A stretch of DNA of 57,650 bases from Bacteroidales bacterium (GCA_017553545.1 JAFZKT010000063.1:1-57650), one strand, 5' to 3'. Positions 26,665 through 35,901 are shown, counted from the first letter of the stretch. Notes: a model not told the origin generated them from the letters alone. Translations and numbers: made by a program.

Positions 26665-28451
26665 AACGAGAGGAACTCCGCAAAAGCGTCAGTGTCCAGA
26701 TTGTAGCCGCGCGGGCCGCGGAGGATGGTCCCATCCGGAGACAGGATGAAGTAATTCGGCTGGGAGTTCACCCCGAAGCGTTCCTGTACCAGGAAAGAGT
26801 TCACCCTGCCCACGTCTTTCAGCACTTTCCCGGAAGGCGTGGTTACCCATTCGCTTTCCGGAAGACGGGTTTTGTCGTCCACATACAGCGACACAATGAC
26901 ATACTCCTCCCTTAACAGCTTAAGCACCTTTGGATCGCTCCAGACACGGGCCTCCATTTCGCGACAGTTCACGCAGCCGTGGCCGGTGATGTCCACGAAG
27001 ACCTTCTTGCCCTTGTCCCTGGCTTCCGCCAGTCCTTCTTCCAGGGTGGCATAGCCGACAAGGTTCTGGGGAAGTGCGACCAGATTTCCGGACTGGCCCG
27101 GAAGAACGGCCACCTTGTTCTGCATGGGCGGAAGATAGCCGCTGAGGGCCTTCAGCGGTGCACCGAAGAGGCCCGTCACCAGGTATATCACAAAAGCGAA
27201 ATCCACGATGGCAAGCGTCCATCGGCCCCAGCCGGGACGGTCTCCCGGAGTGTCGTCCTTGAAGCGGATGAGTCCCAGCAGGTACATGCCCAGCAGGGCG
27301 AAGTCCACAATCCAGATAATCAGATACACGTCCCGGTCCAGGATGTGCCAGTGGTAGGTCTGGTCCGCCACGGAAAGGAATTTCAGGCCCAGGGCGATTT
27401 CCACGAAGCCCAGTACTATCTTCACGCGTCCCAGCCAGCCGCCGCTGCGCGGAAGTTTCTTGAGCACCTGCGGGAAGAAAGCCAGCAGGGAGAACGGCAG
27501 GGCAAAGGCGATGCTGAAAGCGAGCATGGTGATGATGGGTACCCAGAACTCCCCTTGCGTGCTCTTGATGAGCACCGTTCCCACGATGGGCCCGGTGCAG
27601 GAGAAACTCACCAGCACCAGGGTGAGGGCCAGGAAAAACACGCCGCCCATACCGCCCTTGCCGCTCTTGGCATCCGTCCGGGTGGTCCAGGAAGCGGGCA
27701 GGGTGATTTCGAAAAGGCCGAAGAACGAGGCGGCGAACACCATGAACACGATGAAGAAGATGATGTTCGGGAGCCAGTGGGTGGCCAGCCAGTTGAAGAT
27801 ATCGGCCGTAACGGCGGCACCGCCCGCCACCCAGGTGACGCCGATGATGACACAGATGGGCAGGGTGTACAGCAGCACGATGAACGCCCCGTAGAGCAAC
27901 GCCTGCCGGCGGCCGCTTTCCTTCTGCCGGAGGAAGAAGGAGACCGTCATGGGGACCATCGGGAACACGCAGGGCGTGAGAAGCATCAAAAGGCCCCACA
28001 GAACCGCTTCCAGGATGAGTTTCCAAAGCCCGCTCCGGGCCGATTCCGCCCGGGCAGGTGCAACCCCTACAGAAAACTCGAAGTCCTCCGGCGCGCTGCA
28101 AACCCCGTGGGTGCATAGATAATAGGTAAGCGTACCGGAGACGGTGCCGCTTTTCGGCAGCAGCAGTCTCTGGCGGAGTTCATACGTGCCCGCAGCCACC
28201 TTTTCTCCCAAATATTCGGAAGGGGTATAGGTTTCCTCCGGATCCCCGGACAGGGCGATTCCATCGGCCAGTTCCAACTCCGTTCCCGCATAAGGGGCAT
28301 CCATCGGGTGGATGTAATAATCCTTGTCGATGGAGCCTGATATCACAAGCTGATACTCTTCCCCTGACACGGGCTCCACCCTGGCATTCCACGACACCTG
28401 AGGCACCACGGAAAACAGGAGGGCGATGGCGGAGAGAAGGATATTCGTCAT
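26661..28451 (-). CDS. dsbD: Thiol:disulfide interchange protein DsbD
   Basis: Inner-membrane protein of 596 residues that carries electrons from cytoplasmic thioredoxin to the periplasm. All three modules are present: N-terminal alpha domain with its Cys pair (LCTHGVC), an eight-helix membrane domain with TPCVFPMVP and SCTGPIVG, and a C-terminal thioredoxin domain with CVNC (493-496). The start overlaps the lnt stop (ATGA). Together they support maturation of the many exported Cys proteins and lipoproteins nearby; that link is inferred. It ends 4 bp into the convergent WG gene. Confidence 0.94.
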   Translation of the reverse strand: MTNILLSAIALLFSVVPQVSWNARVEPVSGEEYQLVISGSIDKDYYIHPMDAPYAGTELELADGIALSGDPEETYTPSEYLGEKVAAGTYELRQRLLLPKSGTVSGTLTYYLCTHGVCSAPEDFEFSVGVAPARAESARSGLWKLILEAVLWGLLMLLTPCVFPMVPMTVSFFLRQKESGRRQALLYGAFIVLLYTLPICVIIGVTWVAGGAAVTADIFNWLATHWLPNIIFFIVFMVFAASFFGLFEITLPASWTTRTDAKSGKGGMGGVFFLALTLVLVSFSCTGPIVGTVLIKSTQGEFWVPIITMLAFSIAFALPFSLLAFFPQVLKKLPRSGGWLGRVKIVLGFVEIALGLKFLSVADQTYHWHILDRDVYLIIWIVDFALLGMYLLGLIRFKDDTPGDRPGWGRWTLAIVDFAFVIYLVTGLFGAPLKALSGYLPPMQNKVAVLPGQSGNLVALPQNLVGYATLEEGLAEARDKGKKVFVDITGHGCVNCREMEARVWSDPKVLKLLREEYVIVSLYVDDKTRLPESEWVTTPSGKVLKDVGRVNSFLVQERFGVNSQPNYFILSPDGTILRGPRGYNLDTDAFAEFLSF

Positions 28452-30079
28452 TTATTCTTACTAATAAACCTTTTCTTACTAGTAAAACTGCGAACGAGCG
28501 CAGCGGCGCCCAGCAGCAGGAAAAGGAGAACGGCGGCGCGACCGGTAATATCTCCATGGCGCACGAAGAAAGACTCCCCTTCCAGCAACTGCACCTGCCC
28601 CTGCAGTACCGCTTCTTCCCACCAGGGGCTTCTTTTCACGATTCGGCCGCAGGGATCGATGATCGCACTGATGCCGGTGTTGCCGCAGCGGGCCACCCAG
28701 CGGCGGGTTTCGATGGCGCGCAGGCGGCTGTAATTCAGATGCTGCCCATATCCGGGGGTGTCCCCCCACCAGGCATCGTTGGTAATGACGGCCAAAAGAT
28801 TCGCGCCCTTCCGGACATATCCTGCACAGAAGTCCCCGAAAACCGATTCATAGCACACGGCGGCGCCCACTTTTATGGCATCGTTGGGGGTATCGCCCCC
28901 GAGAGAAAGACATGCGATTTCTTTCTGCCCCACGTCCTTCCCCATCAAGGAGCCACCCAGAAAATTCTCCAGCGGGATGAAAAAGCGGGGGTACGGGGTG
29001 GATTCCACCCCCACGACGAGTTTGCTCTTATGATAGAGGTCATAGTGGCCGGCGGCATCCATGAGGATGGCCGAATTGTGTTCTGTGAGCCAGTATTGAT
29101 TATTTGCTACCACAAAGGAGCAGGGATCCAGCGCGGAAGGGCTCCGGTCATAGGTGGAAGCCCCGAAGAGGAGCCGGGCCGACGGATGCCCCTGCAGGAA
29201 GTTCTGATAACGCCGGAAACTGGAATCCTCCGCCACTTCATCGGTAAAAATCAGGGGCGTAAGCGTTTCCGGGCCTAACACCAACACACGGGAGCTGTCG
29301 GTGGGCCATTCGGCCTTTTCCAACTGCGCGAGAAAACGCGCGTCCTGCTCTTCCTGCGAGAGGGATTCGAATTTCTGATACGGATCCAGGTTGGGCTGGC
29401 CGATGACCACTTCCAGCGGCGCACCTTCCTCATGGAAGCGGAGGCAGGCCGACCAAATCATCGGCCCGAAAAAGGCGACGACGATGCCGGCCAGAGCGGC
29501 CACGCGCGCCTTGACGTTCCAGCGGGACAGGCTCCCGTCCGAGAGCGCGACCATTCCGCCGAAGAGGGAAAGGTTGGCGGTCCAGACCCACAGCGAGCCG
29601 CCCAGATGGCCGGTCACGCTGTACCATTGGATGAGCGAAGTGGTGTCCGCGAAAGCATTCCCCAGCACCAGCCAGGGCCAGGTAATCTGGGCCGATGTCA
29701 GGTAGAACCGTTCCCAGGCAATCCAGGCTGCGGCGAGGTACAGGTACGGCAGGACCCCACCCAGGCGTTTTTTCACCCAACGGAAGCTCCCGAACACCAG
29801 CGACATCTGCAGCGCGTTCGCAAGGATTGCGAAAACGGCGCCGCCCACGGTGGCTTCTCCCACCCACCAGGTGGTGACGGCATTCCACAACACGAAACTG
29901 CCGTAATGCCACCAGAAAAAGCGCCGTGTCCTGTTCCGGGTGGCCAGCCGTTCCATAACCAGGAGCGGCAGCAAGCCCACGAGCACCGTGCATCCCATAT
30001 GCGGGACCAGCCACGGAAGACTCATCAGCAGCGTGAACAACAGCGCCAGGGCGGCGAATAGGAGACCTTGCTTTCTCAT
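28448..30079 (-). CDS. lnt: Apolipoprotein N-acyltransferase
   Basis: Integral membrane enzyme of 543 residues that adds the third acyl chain to the N-terminal Cys of lipoproteins. Membrane helices fill the first about 200 residues, then a nitrilase-type domain with the catalytic Glu (VLGPETLTP), Lys (YHKSKLVVG) and Cys409 (AVCYESVFG), followed by TNDAWWGDTPGYGQH. The start at 30079 is preferred over the TTG at 30088 because a -7 box (30086-30093) overlaps the latter. That leaves almost no 5' leader, so the message may be leaderless. A complete Lnt implies triacylated lipoproteins. Confidence 0.94.
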   Translation of the reverse strand: MRKQGLLFAALALLFTLLMSLPWLVPHMGCTVLVGLLPLLVMERLATRNRTRRFFWWHYGSFVLWNAVTTWWVGEATVGGAVFAILANALQMSLVFGSFRWVKKRLGGVLPYLYLAAAWIAWERFYLTSAQITWPWLVLGNAFADTTSLIQWYSVTGHLGGSLWVWTANLSLFGGMVALSDGSLSRWNVKARVAALAGIVVAFFGPMIWSACLRFHEEGAPLEVVIGQPNLDPYQKFESLSQEEQDARFLAQLEKAEWPTDSSRVLVLGPETLTPLIFTDEVAEDSSFRRYQNFLQGHPSARLLFGASTYDRSPSALDPCSFVVANNQYWLTEHNSAILMDAAGHYDLYHKSKLVVGVESTPYPRFFIPLENFLGGSLMGKDVGQKEIACLSLGGDTPNDAIKVGAAVCYESVFGDFCAGYVRKGANLLAVITNDAWWGDTPGYGQHLNYSRLRAIETRRWVARCGNTGISAIIDPCGRIVKRSPWWEEAVLQGQVQLLEGESFFVRHGDITGRAAVLLFLLLGAAALVRSFTSKKRFISKNK

Positions 30080-30085
30080 TGGAGG

Positions 30086-30093
30086 CAAAGTTA
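30086..30093 (-). promoter_or_regulatory. -7 promoter element of lnt-dsbD
   Basis: Minus strand TAACTTTG (TAnnTTTG) ends 6 bp before the lnt ATG, which fixes the start and suggests a leaderless transcript. Confidence 0.6.
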
Positions 30094-30132
30094 TGGAATT
30101 TTTTCGTAAATTCGCAGGGTAATCCCATTCGT

Positions 30133-30900
30133 ATGAAGTTCAAATATAGCTGGATCCTGATAAATGTGCTTTTGGCTGCCGCTCTGGTAACAGTCATCAT
30201 CCTGGGTTTTTCCCTGAGTCTGCGACTCATTACCCGCCACGGAAAGAATGTTACAGCGCCGGATTTCACCAACCTGACCCTTGCGGAGGCCCAGGCCTTG
30301 GCCTCCAAGGAGAAAGTGAACGTGAAAGTGGAGGATTCGGTCTTCATCCGCCGTCTGCCGGGCGGAGTGGTCTATCGCCAGCAGCCTGCGGCAGGTTCCA
30401 CCGTCAAAATGGGCCGCAGCATCTTCCTTACCGTCAATTCGGTGGTTCCCCAAAAAATAACCATGCCCAATCTGGTGGGTTATTCCGTTTCGGAAGCCAT
30501 CGGCCAGCTGCGGAACCGCGGCCTGGAACTGGGCCGGCTTTCCTATGTGCGGGACATGGCCACCAATACGGTGCTGGGGCAAAGTGTGAACGGCGCCACG
30601 GTCGCTCCGGGAGACCTGGTTGTGAGCGGTGCCGTCGTAGACCTGAAAGTCGCCGTCTCCAATGAGGACAACCATACGACGGTTCCCAAAATCATCGGCC
30701 TGAAATACGTCAGCGCCGTAGATGCCCTGCACGAGCGTTTCCTGAATGTGGGAAGAATCCATTGCGACCCCGACATCAAGACCTACGCAGATTCCCTGAA
30801 CGCCGTCGTGTACCAGCAGGATGCCAAAGGCGCCGTGAAGGCGCTGGGTACTTCCATCGGCTTCTCCCTGACCCTGGACACGTCCAAACTGCCCAAATAA
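30133..30900 (+). CDS. PASTA-domain membrane protein
   Basis: Protein of 255 residues: a cytoplasmic stub, one membrane helix (about 8-32), and three extracytoplasmic PASTA domains (about 38-105, 106-178 and 180-250), for example MPNLVGYSVSEAIGQLRNRGL. PASTA domains bind peptidoglycan or beta-lactam-like ligands in Gram-positive kinases and PBPs; here there is no kinase or transpeptidase domain. Stand-alone PASTA proteins next to an RluD-type gene are frequent in Bacteroidota as far as I recall. The ATG at 30133 follows a near-consensus box TAAATTCG; the longer frame from 30079 would overlap lnt. The stop is merged with a possible rluD start (TAATG). Confidence 0.88.
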   Translation: MKFKYSWILINVLLAAALVTVIILGFSLSLRLITRHGKNVTAPDFTNLTLAEAQALASKEKVNVKVEDSVFIRRLPGGVVYRQQPAAGSTVKMGRSIFLTVNSVVPQKITMPNLVGYSVSEAIGQLRNRGLELGRLSYVRDMATNTVLGQSVNGATVAPGDLVVSGAVVDLKVAVSNEDNHTTVPKIIGLKYVSAVDALHERFLNVGRIHCDPDIKTYADSLNAVVYQQDAKGAVKALGTSIGFSLTLDTSKLPK

Positions 30901-32015
30901 TGCGAGCTTTTTCCTCCGATGAATCGAAGGGCCCAGGCGCTCTGCAGAGCGCCCGGCCGGAGGCCGCGGGGGGTGGCAGGGGGCAGAGCCCCCTCAGTGA
31001 AGATTGCGGGGAGGCCTGCGAGGACAGCATGTTCGAACACTTCCGGCTTTTGGTGGACAAGGGCCAAGAGCCGCTTCGAATAGACCGTTTCATTGCGGAA
31101 CATCAGGAAGACACTTCCCGGAGCCGGGTCCAGCAAGCCATCAAACTGGGCTATGTGCTGGTGAACGACGTGGCGGTAAAGGCCAACTATCTGGTGCGGC
31201 CGGGCGACGTGGTGAAGTTCGTCATGCCCTATGAGCGGCGCGGAACGGAGATTCTTCCGGAAAACATCCCTTTGGACATCGTCTATGAGGACGACGACGT
31301 GCTGGTGATCAACAAGCCCGCCGGAATGGTGGTGCATCCCGGACACGGGAACTACAACGGCACGCTGGTGAACGCCCTCGCCTATTACCTGCACCTGAGC
31401 CCGGACGTGGAAGACGAACGGATGGGCGTGCTGGTGCACCGCATCGACAAAGACACCAGCGGGCTGCTGGTGGTGGCGAAGAATCCATCGGCCCAGCTCA
31501 ATCTGGCAGACCAGTTTTTCGTCCATTCCATCGACCGCATCTACACGGCCGTCGTGTGGGGCAATATCGCCGAGGATGAGGGAACCATCGAAGGAACCAT
31601 CGGCCGGGATCCGAATGACCGCCTGCGCTTCCGCGTGTACGATGATCCCGAAAAAGGGAAATGGGCGGTGACGCACTGGAAGGTCCTGGAGCGCATGGGC
31701 TTCATCACCGTGGTGGAATGCCGCCTGGAGACGGGCCGAACGCATCAGATCCGCGTGCACATGGCTTCCATCGGCCATCCGCTCTTCAACGACGAACGCT
31801 ACGGCGGGGCGGAAATCCGCCAGGGAACCATCTACGCCAAGTATCGGCAGTTCATCCAGAATTGTTTCTCCATCTGCCCGCGGCAGGCCCTCCACGCCCG
31901 CACGCTGGGCTTCACCCACCCCGTAACAGGAGAGCGGCTCCATTTCGAAGCCGCCCTTCCGGAAGATATGTCCGCCCTAATTTCCAAATGGCGGAACTAC
32001 CTGGCGAACAACTAA
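30900..32015 (+). CDS. rluD: RluD-family 23S rRNA pseudouridine synthase
   Basis: Converts uridines to pseudouridine in 23S rRNA (helix 69 for true RluD). Domains: S4 RNA-binding (about 55-115), then the RsuA/RluA catalytic domain with HRIDKDTSG and catalytic Asp183, and a full C-terminal tail. The start is ambiguous. ATG 30900 overlaps the PASTA stop (TAATG) and keeps the acidic segment SEDCGEACEDSM that Bacteroidota homologues tend to have, but then codons about 8-36 cross a palindromic GC-rich element (30936-30994). The alternative ATG at 31029 (MFEHFRLL) would leave that element noncoding. Confidence 0.9.
   Translation: MRAFSSDESKGPGALQSARPEAAGGGRGQSPLSEDCGEACEDSMFEHFRLLVDKGQEPLRIDRFIAEHQEDTSRSRVQQAIKLGYVLVNDVAVKANYLVRPGDVVKFVMPYERRGTEILPENIPLDIVYEDDDVLVINKPAGMVVHPGHGNYNGTLVNALAYYLHLSPDVEDERMGVLVHRIDKDTSGLLVVAKNPSAQLNLADQFFVHSIDRIYTAVVWGNIAEDEGTIEGTIGRDPNDRLRFRVYDDPEKGKWAVTHWKVLERMGFITVVECRLETGRTHQIRVHMASIGHPLFNDERYGGAEIRQGTIYAKYRQFIQNCFSICPRQALHARTLGFTHPVTGERLHFEAALPEDMSALISKWRNYLANN
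30936..30994. repeat. Paired GC-rich palindromes at the start of rluD
   Basis: GGCGCTCTGCAGAGCGCC (30936-30953) is a perfect palindrome, and AGGGGGC/GCCCCCT (30978-30984 and 30988-30994) form a second hairpin around AGA. It either interrupts the rluD N-terminus in frame or separates PASTA and rluD as an intergenic attenuator-like element. Confidence 0.7.
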
Positions 32016-32040
32016 CTTATAATCAACGACTTATGCAAAC

Positions 32041-32066
32041 AGGGGTGCACCGCCAGGTGCACCCCT
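32041..32066. terminator. Dispersed GGTGCACC hairpin between convergent genes
   Basis: Same 26-bp hairpin as at 182-207, identical in stem and loop. It lies between the ends of rluD and the beta-barrel gene. The sequence TCAACGACTTA flanks it on both sides (near 32023 and 32089), like short direct repeats around an inserted unit. Confidence 0.75.
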
Positions 32067-32109
32067 CTGTAAGAAATACGCTATAAGTCAACGACTTACG
32101 CGTCAGCCG

Positions 32110-35100
32110 CTAGAACGGCCGGGGACCCATTCCACGTCCGCCGGGCCCGCCGCCCATCCGGGAGCGCATCTGCTCGCCGGCCTTGCCGAAATTACCGAAA
32201 CGCCAGGTGAAGGACAGCATGATGTAGCGTCCCAGGGTGTTGTTGCGGGTTTCCTGATAATAGTTGTCCGTGGTGGTCACCATCAGGTTCTTGGCCCGGT
32301 CCAGGATATCATAGGCCTTCAGGGAGAGGGTGGCCTGGCGCTTGAACAGCGGCGTGGAGACGGAGGCATTCCATACGAACTGCGGATCCTGCGGCGTGGT
32401 GTAGCCGTTGAACCAATTGTATTCGGCATCCGTGGAAAGTTCCACACCGGACTGGCCGATGGTCCATTTGAAGGAGCCCTGCACCTGGTTGTTCCAGGTG
32501 GCAGCTACGTCGGCCTGCATGGTATACCAGGGCTTGGACATCCGCGTGCGGGCGCTACCGATGATTTCCAGGTTGTCGCTCCGGAAGGTGACGCGGAAGC
32601 GGTCGATGAGGGTGAGCGAACGGGTGGTATTGTCCTGGAAATCGTTGTCCCAGCTGCGCGTGGGCGTAGCGCCGAAATAGGCGTTGTGGAACTCCTGGTA
32701 CTTAAATTCGGTGATGTTGCCCTGGGCGTCTTTTGTCTGGAATTCGTCCACGTCCAGCGTGCCGCCGTTGTAGCTGCCGCTCTTGGAATAAGAGGTACGC
32801 AGCATGTTGGAGATGGAGAACGGAGACTTGCCGAGGGGCGTATTCAGCATGATGCGGATGGCGCCGTTATAGGAATTGTGACCGTTCACCGGGTAGGTGT
32901 AGATGCGGCCGCCGGCATCGTACCAGGAAGCGCTCACGATGGGATCCTGCACCATGCCCGCCTCCAGGTGGATGCGCATGGTGAAGAAGGTCTGGCGGTT
33001 GGACAGTTCCAGGTCCGAACGCAGGTTGTGGCTGAAATAAGGATTCAGGAAGGGATTACCGAGGGCCAGGGAAAGCGGGTTGGAGTTGTCCAGCACCGGG
33101 TTCAGCTGGCTGGTGGACGGCTGACTGCTCCGGCCGAAATAGAAGAGCCGGATGTTGGAATTGTCGTTGAAGTCGTAGAAGAGCATCGCCCGCGGGGAGA
33201 AGTTCCAAATGGTCTCCGGATTGTAGATCACAGCCTCTCCCTTGGCGTGGTTGTACGTCTCATTGTAAGTGCGAGTGGGGATGGCCGATGCGCCCAGCTG
33301 GGCCCGCAGGGCATCGTCCTGATACATGAACGCCAGGCCGATGTTCTGATTAAGGCTCCAGTTGAGGATGTTGTTGCTGTAAGCCAAATCTTCCGTCTCG
33401 CCGGCATTGGTGTACGCCAGAGAGCCGCCGCCCATCACGAAGGGATCCCAGGTATAGGCCGCGCTGTTGTAGGTGAGTTTTTCGCTCTCGCTGCGGTTGT
33501 AACGGATGTTGTAGCTGCCTTCCATGTAGAAGTTGCCACCCAGGGGCTCCGTATACACGATGCGGGCGCCGACGCCGCTGGATTTGGCCACCTGGTCATA
33601 GCGCTGGTTCACCTGGGCGTCCGTGCCCGTTCCGCCCGCATAGGTGGTGGTGAGGGACTGGTTCAGGCCGCTCATCACGTTGTTGGAGATGTTCCAGTCG
33701 ATGTTGGCCGATATGGTACGTCCGGGGATGCCCAGCCGCTGGCGCAGGAGCAGGAAGCCCCGCGTCTGCCAGTTGTGGTTGTTGCCGGTGTTGTTGGTGA
33801 AACCTTCGTTGGTCTTGCTCTCCGTTCCATCGGCCTGACGGGTGTTGGAGTCGAACTCGCTCTGCTGGACGAAACTGCCCCGGCCGAAGTTGAACTGCGG
33901 CTGGAAGAGGATGGAGGTATTCTCGCTGAACTTGTGCTCCAGGCGCATTCCGAAGCGGTGACCGTCCGTGAAGGTGTGGCTGCGGCCCAGGTCGTTGGAG
34001 ATGAGCGTGGAGCCGTCCTTCATGTAGGTTTCCTTATAGGTATCCTCCTCCACGTCCACGATGGAACCGTTGTAAAGGTAGTTGGCGCCCAGTTCCATCT
34101 TGTTACCCAGCAGGTCCCAGTTGCCGTTCACGCCGCCCATCCAGGAAGTGGTGATACCGTTGGAGTTGCCCCAACCGCCCATTCCACCGCCACCGCCACG
34201 GCCGCCGCGACCCATGCCGCCGCCACCGCCCATCATCGAGTTCATCATCGAACCCGCCAGGTCGTTGAAACCGCGGTTGTTGGTGTTGTTGGCATTGAGG
34301 ATGATGCTGAGCTGGCTGCTCTCGGTGAACTTGCCGCCCATGAAGGCCGTCTGCCAGCGCCAGTCGTTCACAGCGCCCTCCTTGGAAGGAAGGTCATGAC
34401 CGCCGCCGGCCATCGCGTTGCCGAAGACGCCGTTCATCATGCCCGGCTTTACGGACAGGTCGATGACGGTTTCGTCTTCTCCGTCGTCGATGCCAGTGAA
34501 TTCGGCCTGTTCACTCTTTTTCTTCACCACTTTCACCTTCTCCACCAGCTTGGCGGGGATGTTCTGGGAGGCCAGCTGAGGGTCGTCCAGGAAGAAGGTC
34601 TTGCCTTCGATGGTAATCTTGGTGATGGTTTCGCCGTTGGAAGTGATGCTGCCGTCCTCTCCCACCTCGATGCCGGGGAGTTTCTTCAGCAGGTCCACCA
34701 GCATGTTGTCGTCCGAAATCTTGAAGGAAGAGGCATTATACTCCACCGTATCCTTCTTGATCACCACGGGGTTGCCGAGGGCCGTCACCTGGGCGGCGTC
34801 CAGCACCTGGCGGTCCAGATCCATCTCTATCACGCCCAGATCCAGGTCTCCCTTCACTTCAATGTCCTGTTTGGCGGGAGTGTAGCCCAGGATTTCCGCC
34901 TTGAAAGCGTATTTTCCGGGCTTCACTTTCTCGAACTTGGCATTGCCGTCCGCATCCGACAGGGAGTAGATGTGTTTTCCTTTTTCCGGCGCCAGCGAAA
35001 CGGTGGCAAAGCCGATGGGCTCTCCGGTGACTGCATCCTGCAACTGGACCGATACCTTGTAATTCTGGGCGCTCAGCGCCAGGGAAATGAAAAGGGCCGA

Positions 35101-35127
35101 AACGGCCGCGAGCAAATTCTTTATCAT
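32110..35127 (-). CDS. TonB-receptor-like outer membrane beta-barrel protein
   Basis: Outer membrane protein of 1005 residues. Signal peptide (1-20), a carboxypeptidase-regulatory-like beta-sandwich (about 22-105: DAVTGEPIGFATVSL, GKYAFKAEILGY), a plug-like region (DNMLVDLLKKLPGIEVGEDG, TFFLDDPQLASQNIPAKLVEKVKVVKKKS), then a long beta-barrel of the OMP_b-brl_3 type ending in Phe. A Met/Gly/Arg-rich insertion (about 290-320) and a similar tail (MGGGPGGRGMGPRPF) are unusual. The substrate is unknown, and there is no SusD partner beside it. Likely regulation was not identified. Confidence 0.88.
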   Translation of the reverse strand: MIKNLLAAVSALFISLALSAQNYKVSVQLQDAVTGEPIGFATVSLAPEKGKHIYSLSDADGNAKFEKVKPGKYAFKAEILGYTPAKQDIEVKGDLDLGVIEMDLDRQVLDAAQVTALGNPVVIKKDTVEYNASSFKISDDNMLVDLLKKLPGIEVGEDGSITSNGETITKITIEGKTFFLDDPQLASQNIPAKLVEKVKVVKKKSEQAEFTGIDDGEDETVIDLSVKPGMMNGVFGNAMAGGGHDLPSKEGAVNDWRWQTAFMGGKFTESSQLSIILNANNTNNRGFNDLAGSMMNSMMGGGGGMGRGGRGGGGGMGGWGNSNGITTSWMGGVNGNWDLLGNKMELGANYLYNGSIVDVEEDTYKETYMKDGSTLISNDLGRSHTFTDGHRFGMRLEHKFSENTSILFQPQFNFGRGSFVQQSEFDSNTRQADGTESKTNEGFTNNTGNNHNWQTRGFLLLRQRLGIPGRTISANIDWNISNNVMSGLNQSLTTTYAGGTGTDAQVNQRYDQVAKSSGVGARIVYTEPLGGNFYMEGSYNIRYNRSESEKLTYNSAAYTWDPFVMGGGSLAYTNAGETEDLAYSNNILNWSLNQNIGLAFMYQDDALRAQLGASAIPTRTYNETYNHAKGEAVIYNPETIWNFSPRAMLFYDFNDNSNIRLFYFGRSSQPSTSQLNPVLDNSNPLSLALGNPFLNPYFSHNLRSDLELSNRQTFFTMRIHLEAGMVQDPIVSASWYDAGGRIYTYPVNGHNSYNGAIRIMLNTPLGKSPFSISNMLRTSYSKSGSYNGGTLDVDEFQTKDAQGNITEFKYQEFHNAYFGATPTRSWDNDFQDNTTRSLTLIDRFRVTFRSDNLEIIGSARTRMSKPWYTMQADVAATWNNQVQGSFKWTIGQSGVELSTDAEYNWFNGYTTPQDPQFVWNASVSTPLFKRQATLSLKAYDILDRAKNLMVTTTDNYYQETRNNTLGRYIMLSFTWRFGNFGKAGEQMRSRMGGGPGGRGMGPRPF

Positions 35128-35184
35128 TCTTTCTTCTTAGGCAAACACTACTTTGACACCCTTTGGGTGCCAGGGTTTAATCCG

Positions 35185-35742
35185 TCACGCAATTCTTTCG
35201 GGGTGATCCTTCAAAAATTGTTCCCAGCCACCCTTACCTTTTACGCCGATGAGGGGATTTACGGTCTGGTAATGATGGCACAGGGCGATGGCCAGCGCAT
35301 CCGTGGCGTCCAGATGGCGGCTTTCCAGTTTCACGCCCAAGGTCTTTTCCAACATCAGCTGCACCTGCTCCTTGGAGGCGGCGCCGTTGCCCACGATGGC
35401 CTCCTTGGCCTTTCTGGGGGCGTATTCGGTCACCGACTGTACGCCGTATTCCAGGGCGGCCAGCATGGCCGCGCCCTGGGCCCGGCCCAGTTTCAGGACC
35501 ACCTGCGCGTTCTTTCCGTAGAAAGGGCTTTCGATGGCCAGTTCCGTGGGATGGTAGCTTTTACAGACTTCGCTGATGCATTCGTAGATGGCCTGGAGTT
35601 TCGCGTAGGCATCGGCCTCCTTCCTGAGGTCCAGCACCCCCATATCCACATAGGAGGGTTTCTTCCCCTCCACGCGGATGATGCCGAAACCCAGCAGAAG
35701 AGTGCCGGGATCGATGCCCAATATGATGCGTTCGTCGGCCAT
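35185..35742 (-). CDS. ruvC: Holliday junction endonuclease RuvC
   Basis: Resolves Holliday junctions with RuvAB during recombination. The 185-residue chain carries the RNase H-like acidic set: Asp11 (GIDPG), Glu71 (LAIESPFYGKNA), Asp145 and Asp148 (HLDATDALAIA), plus the basic RKAKEAIVGNGAASKEQV loop. Length is normal. It stands alone, divergent from rplU, with a -7 box at 35751-35758. ruvA and ruvB are not in the window. Confidence 0.95.
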   Translation of the reverse strand: MADERIILGIDPGTLLLGFGIIRVEGKKPSYVDMGVLDLRKEADAYAKLQAIYECISEVCKSYHPTELAIESPFYGKNAQVVLKLGRAQGAAMLAALEYGVQSVTEYAPRKAKEAIVGNGAASKEQVQLMLEKTLGVKLESRHLDATDALAIALCHHYQTVNPLIGVKGKGGWEQFLKDHPERIA

Positions 35743-35750
35743 AAGTCACG

Positions 35751-35758
35751 CAAAGATA
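35751..35758 (-). promoter_or_regulatory. -7 promoter element of ruvC
   Basis: Minus strand TATCTTTG lies 8 bp before the ruvC ATG, so the leader must be very short or absent. Confidence 0.65.
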
Positions 35759-35776
35759 AGGATTTTCTACGAAAAA

Positions 35777-35807
35777 TTTTGTTTTCCCGGATTTCTTCGT
35801 ATCTTTG
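35777..35807 (+). promoter_or_regulatory. Promoter of rplU-rpmA-serS
   Basis: A -33 TTTTG (35777-35781) and a -7 TATCTTTG (35800-35807) with 18 bp between. The pair is divergent from the ruvC promoter. Confidence 0.75.
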
Positions 35808-35901
35808 CAGTCCCAATTTTTGAGATGACCGCTAAGCTCCTTTAAGTCATGCCGCGAATGGACATGCGCTTACGGCCGAAAACTTAACAGTTTTTTATAG
35901 C
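35808..35901 (+). promoter_or_regulatory. Structured leader of rplU
   Basis: The 94-nt leader can close with TTAAGT (35842-35847) against ACTTAA (35882-35887), enclosing GCCG/CGGC and ATGCGCTTA elements. A TTTTTT run follows at 35891-35896, only 5 bp before the rplU ATG. The layout resembles a ribosomal protein attenuator; no Rfam class is assigned. Confidence 0.4.

Noticed and set aside
32686-35823. Plus-strand open frame of 1045 codons opposite the beta-barrel gene and ruvC.
   Set aside because: Composition is typical of an antisense shadow (runs of His, Val and Gly) and it crosses two genes and a promoter region.
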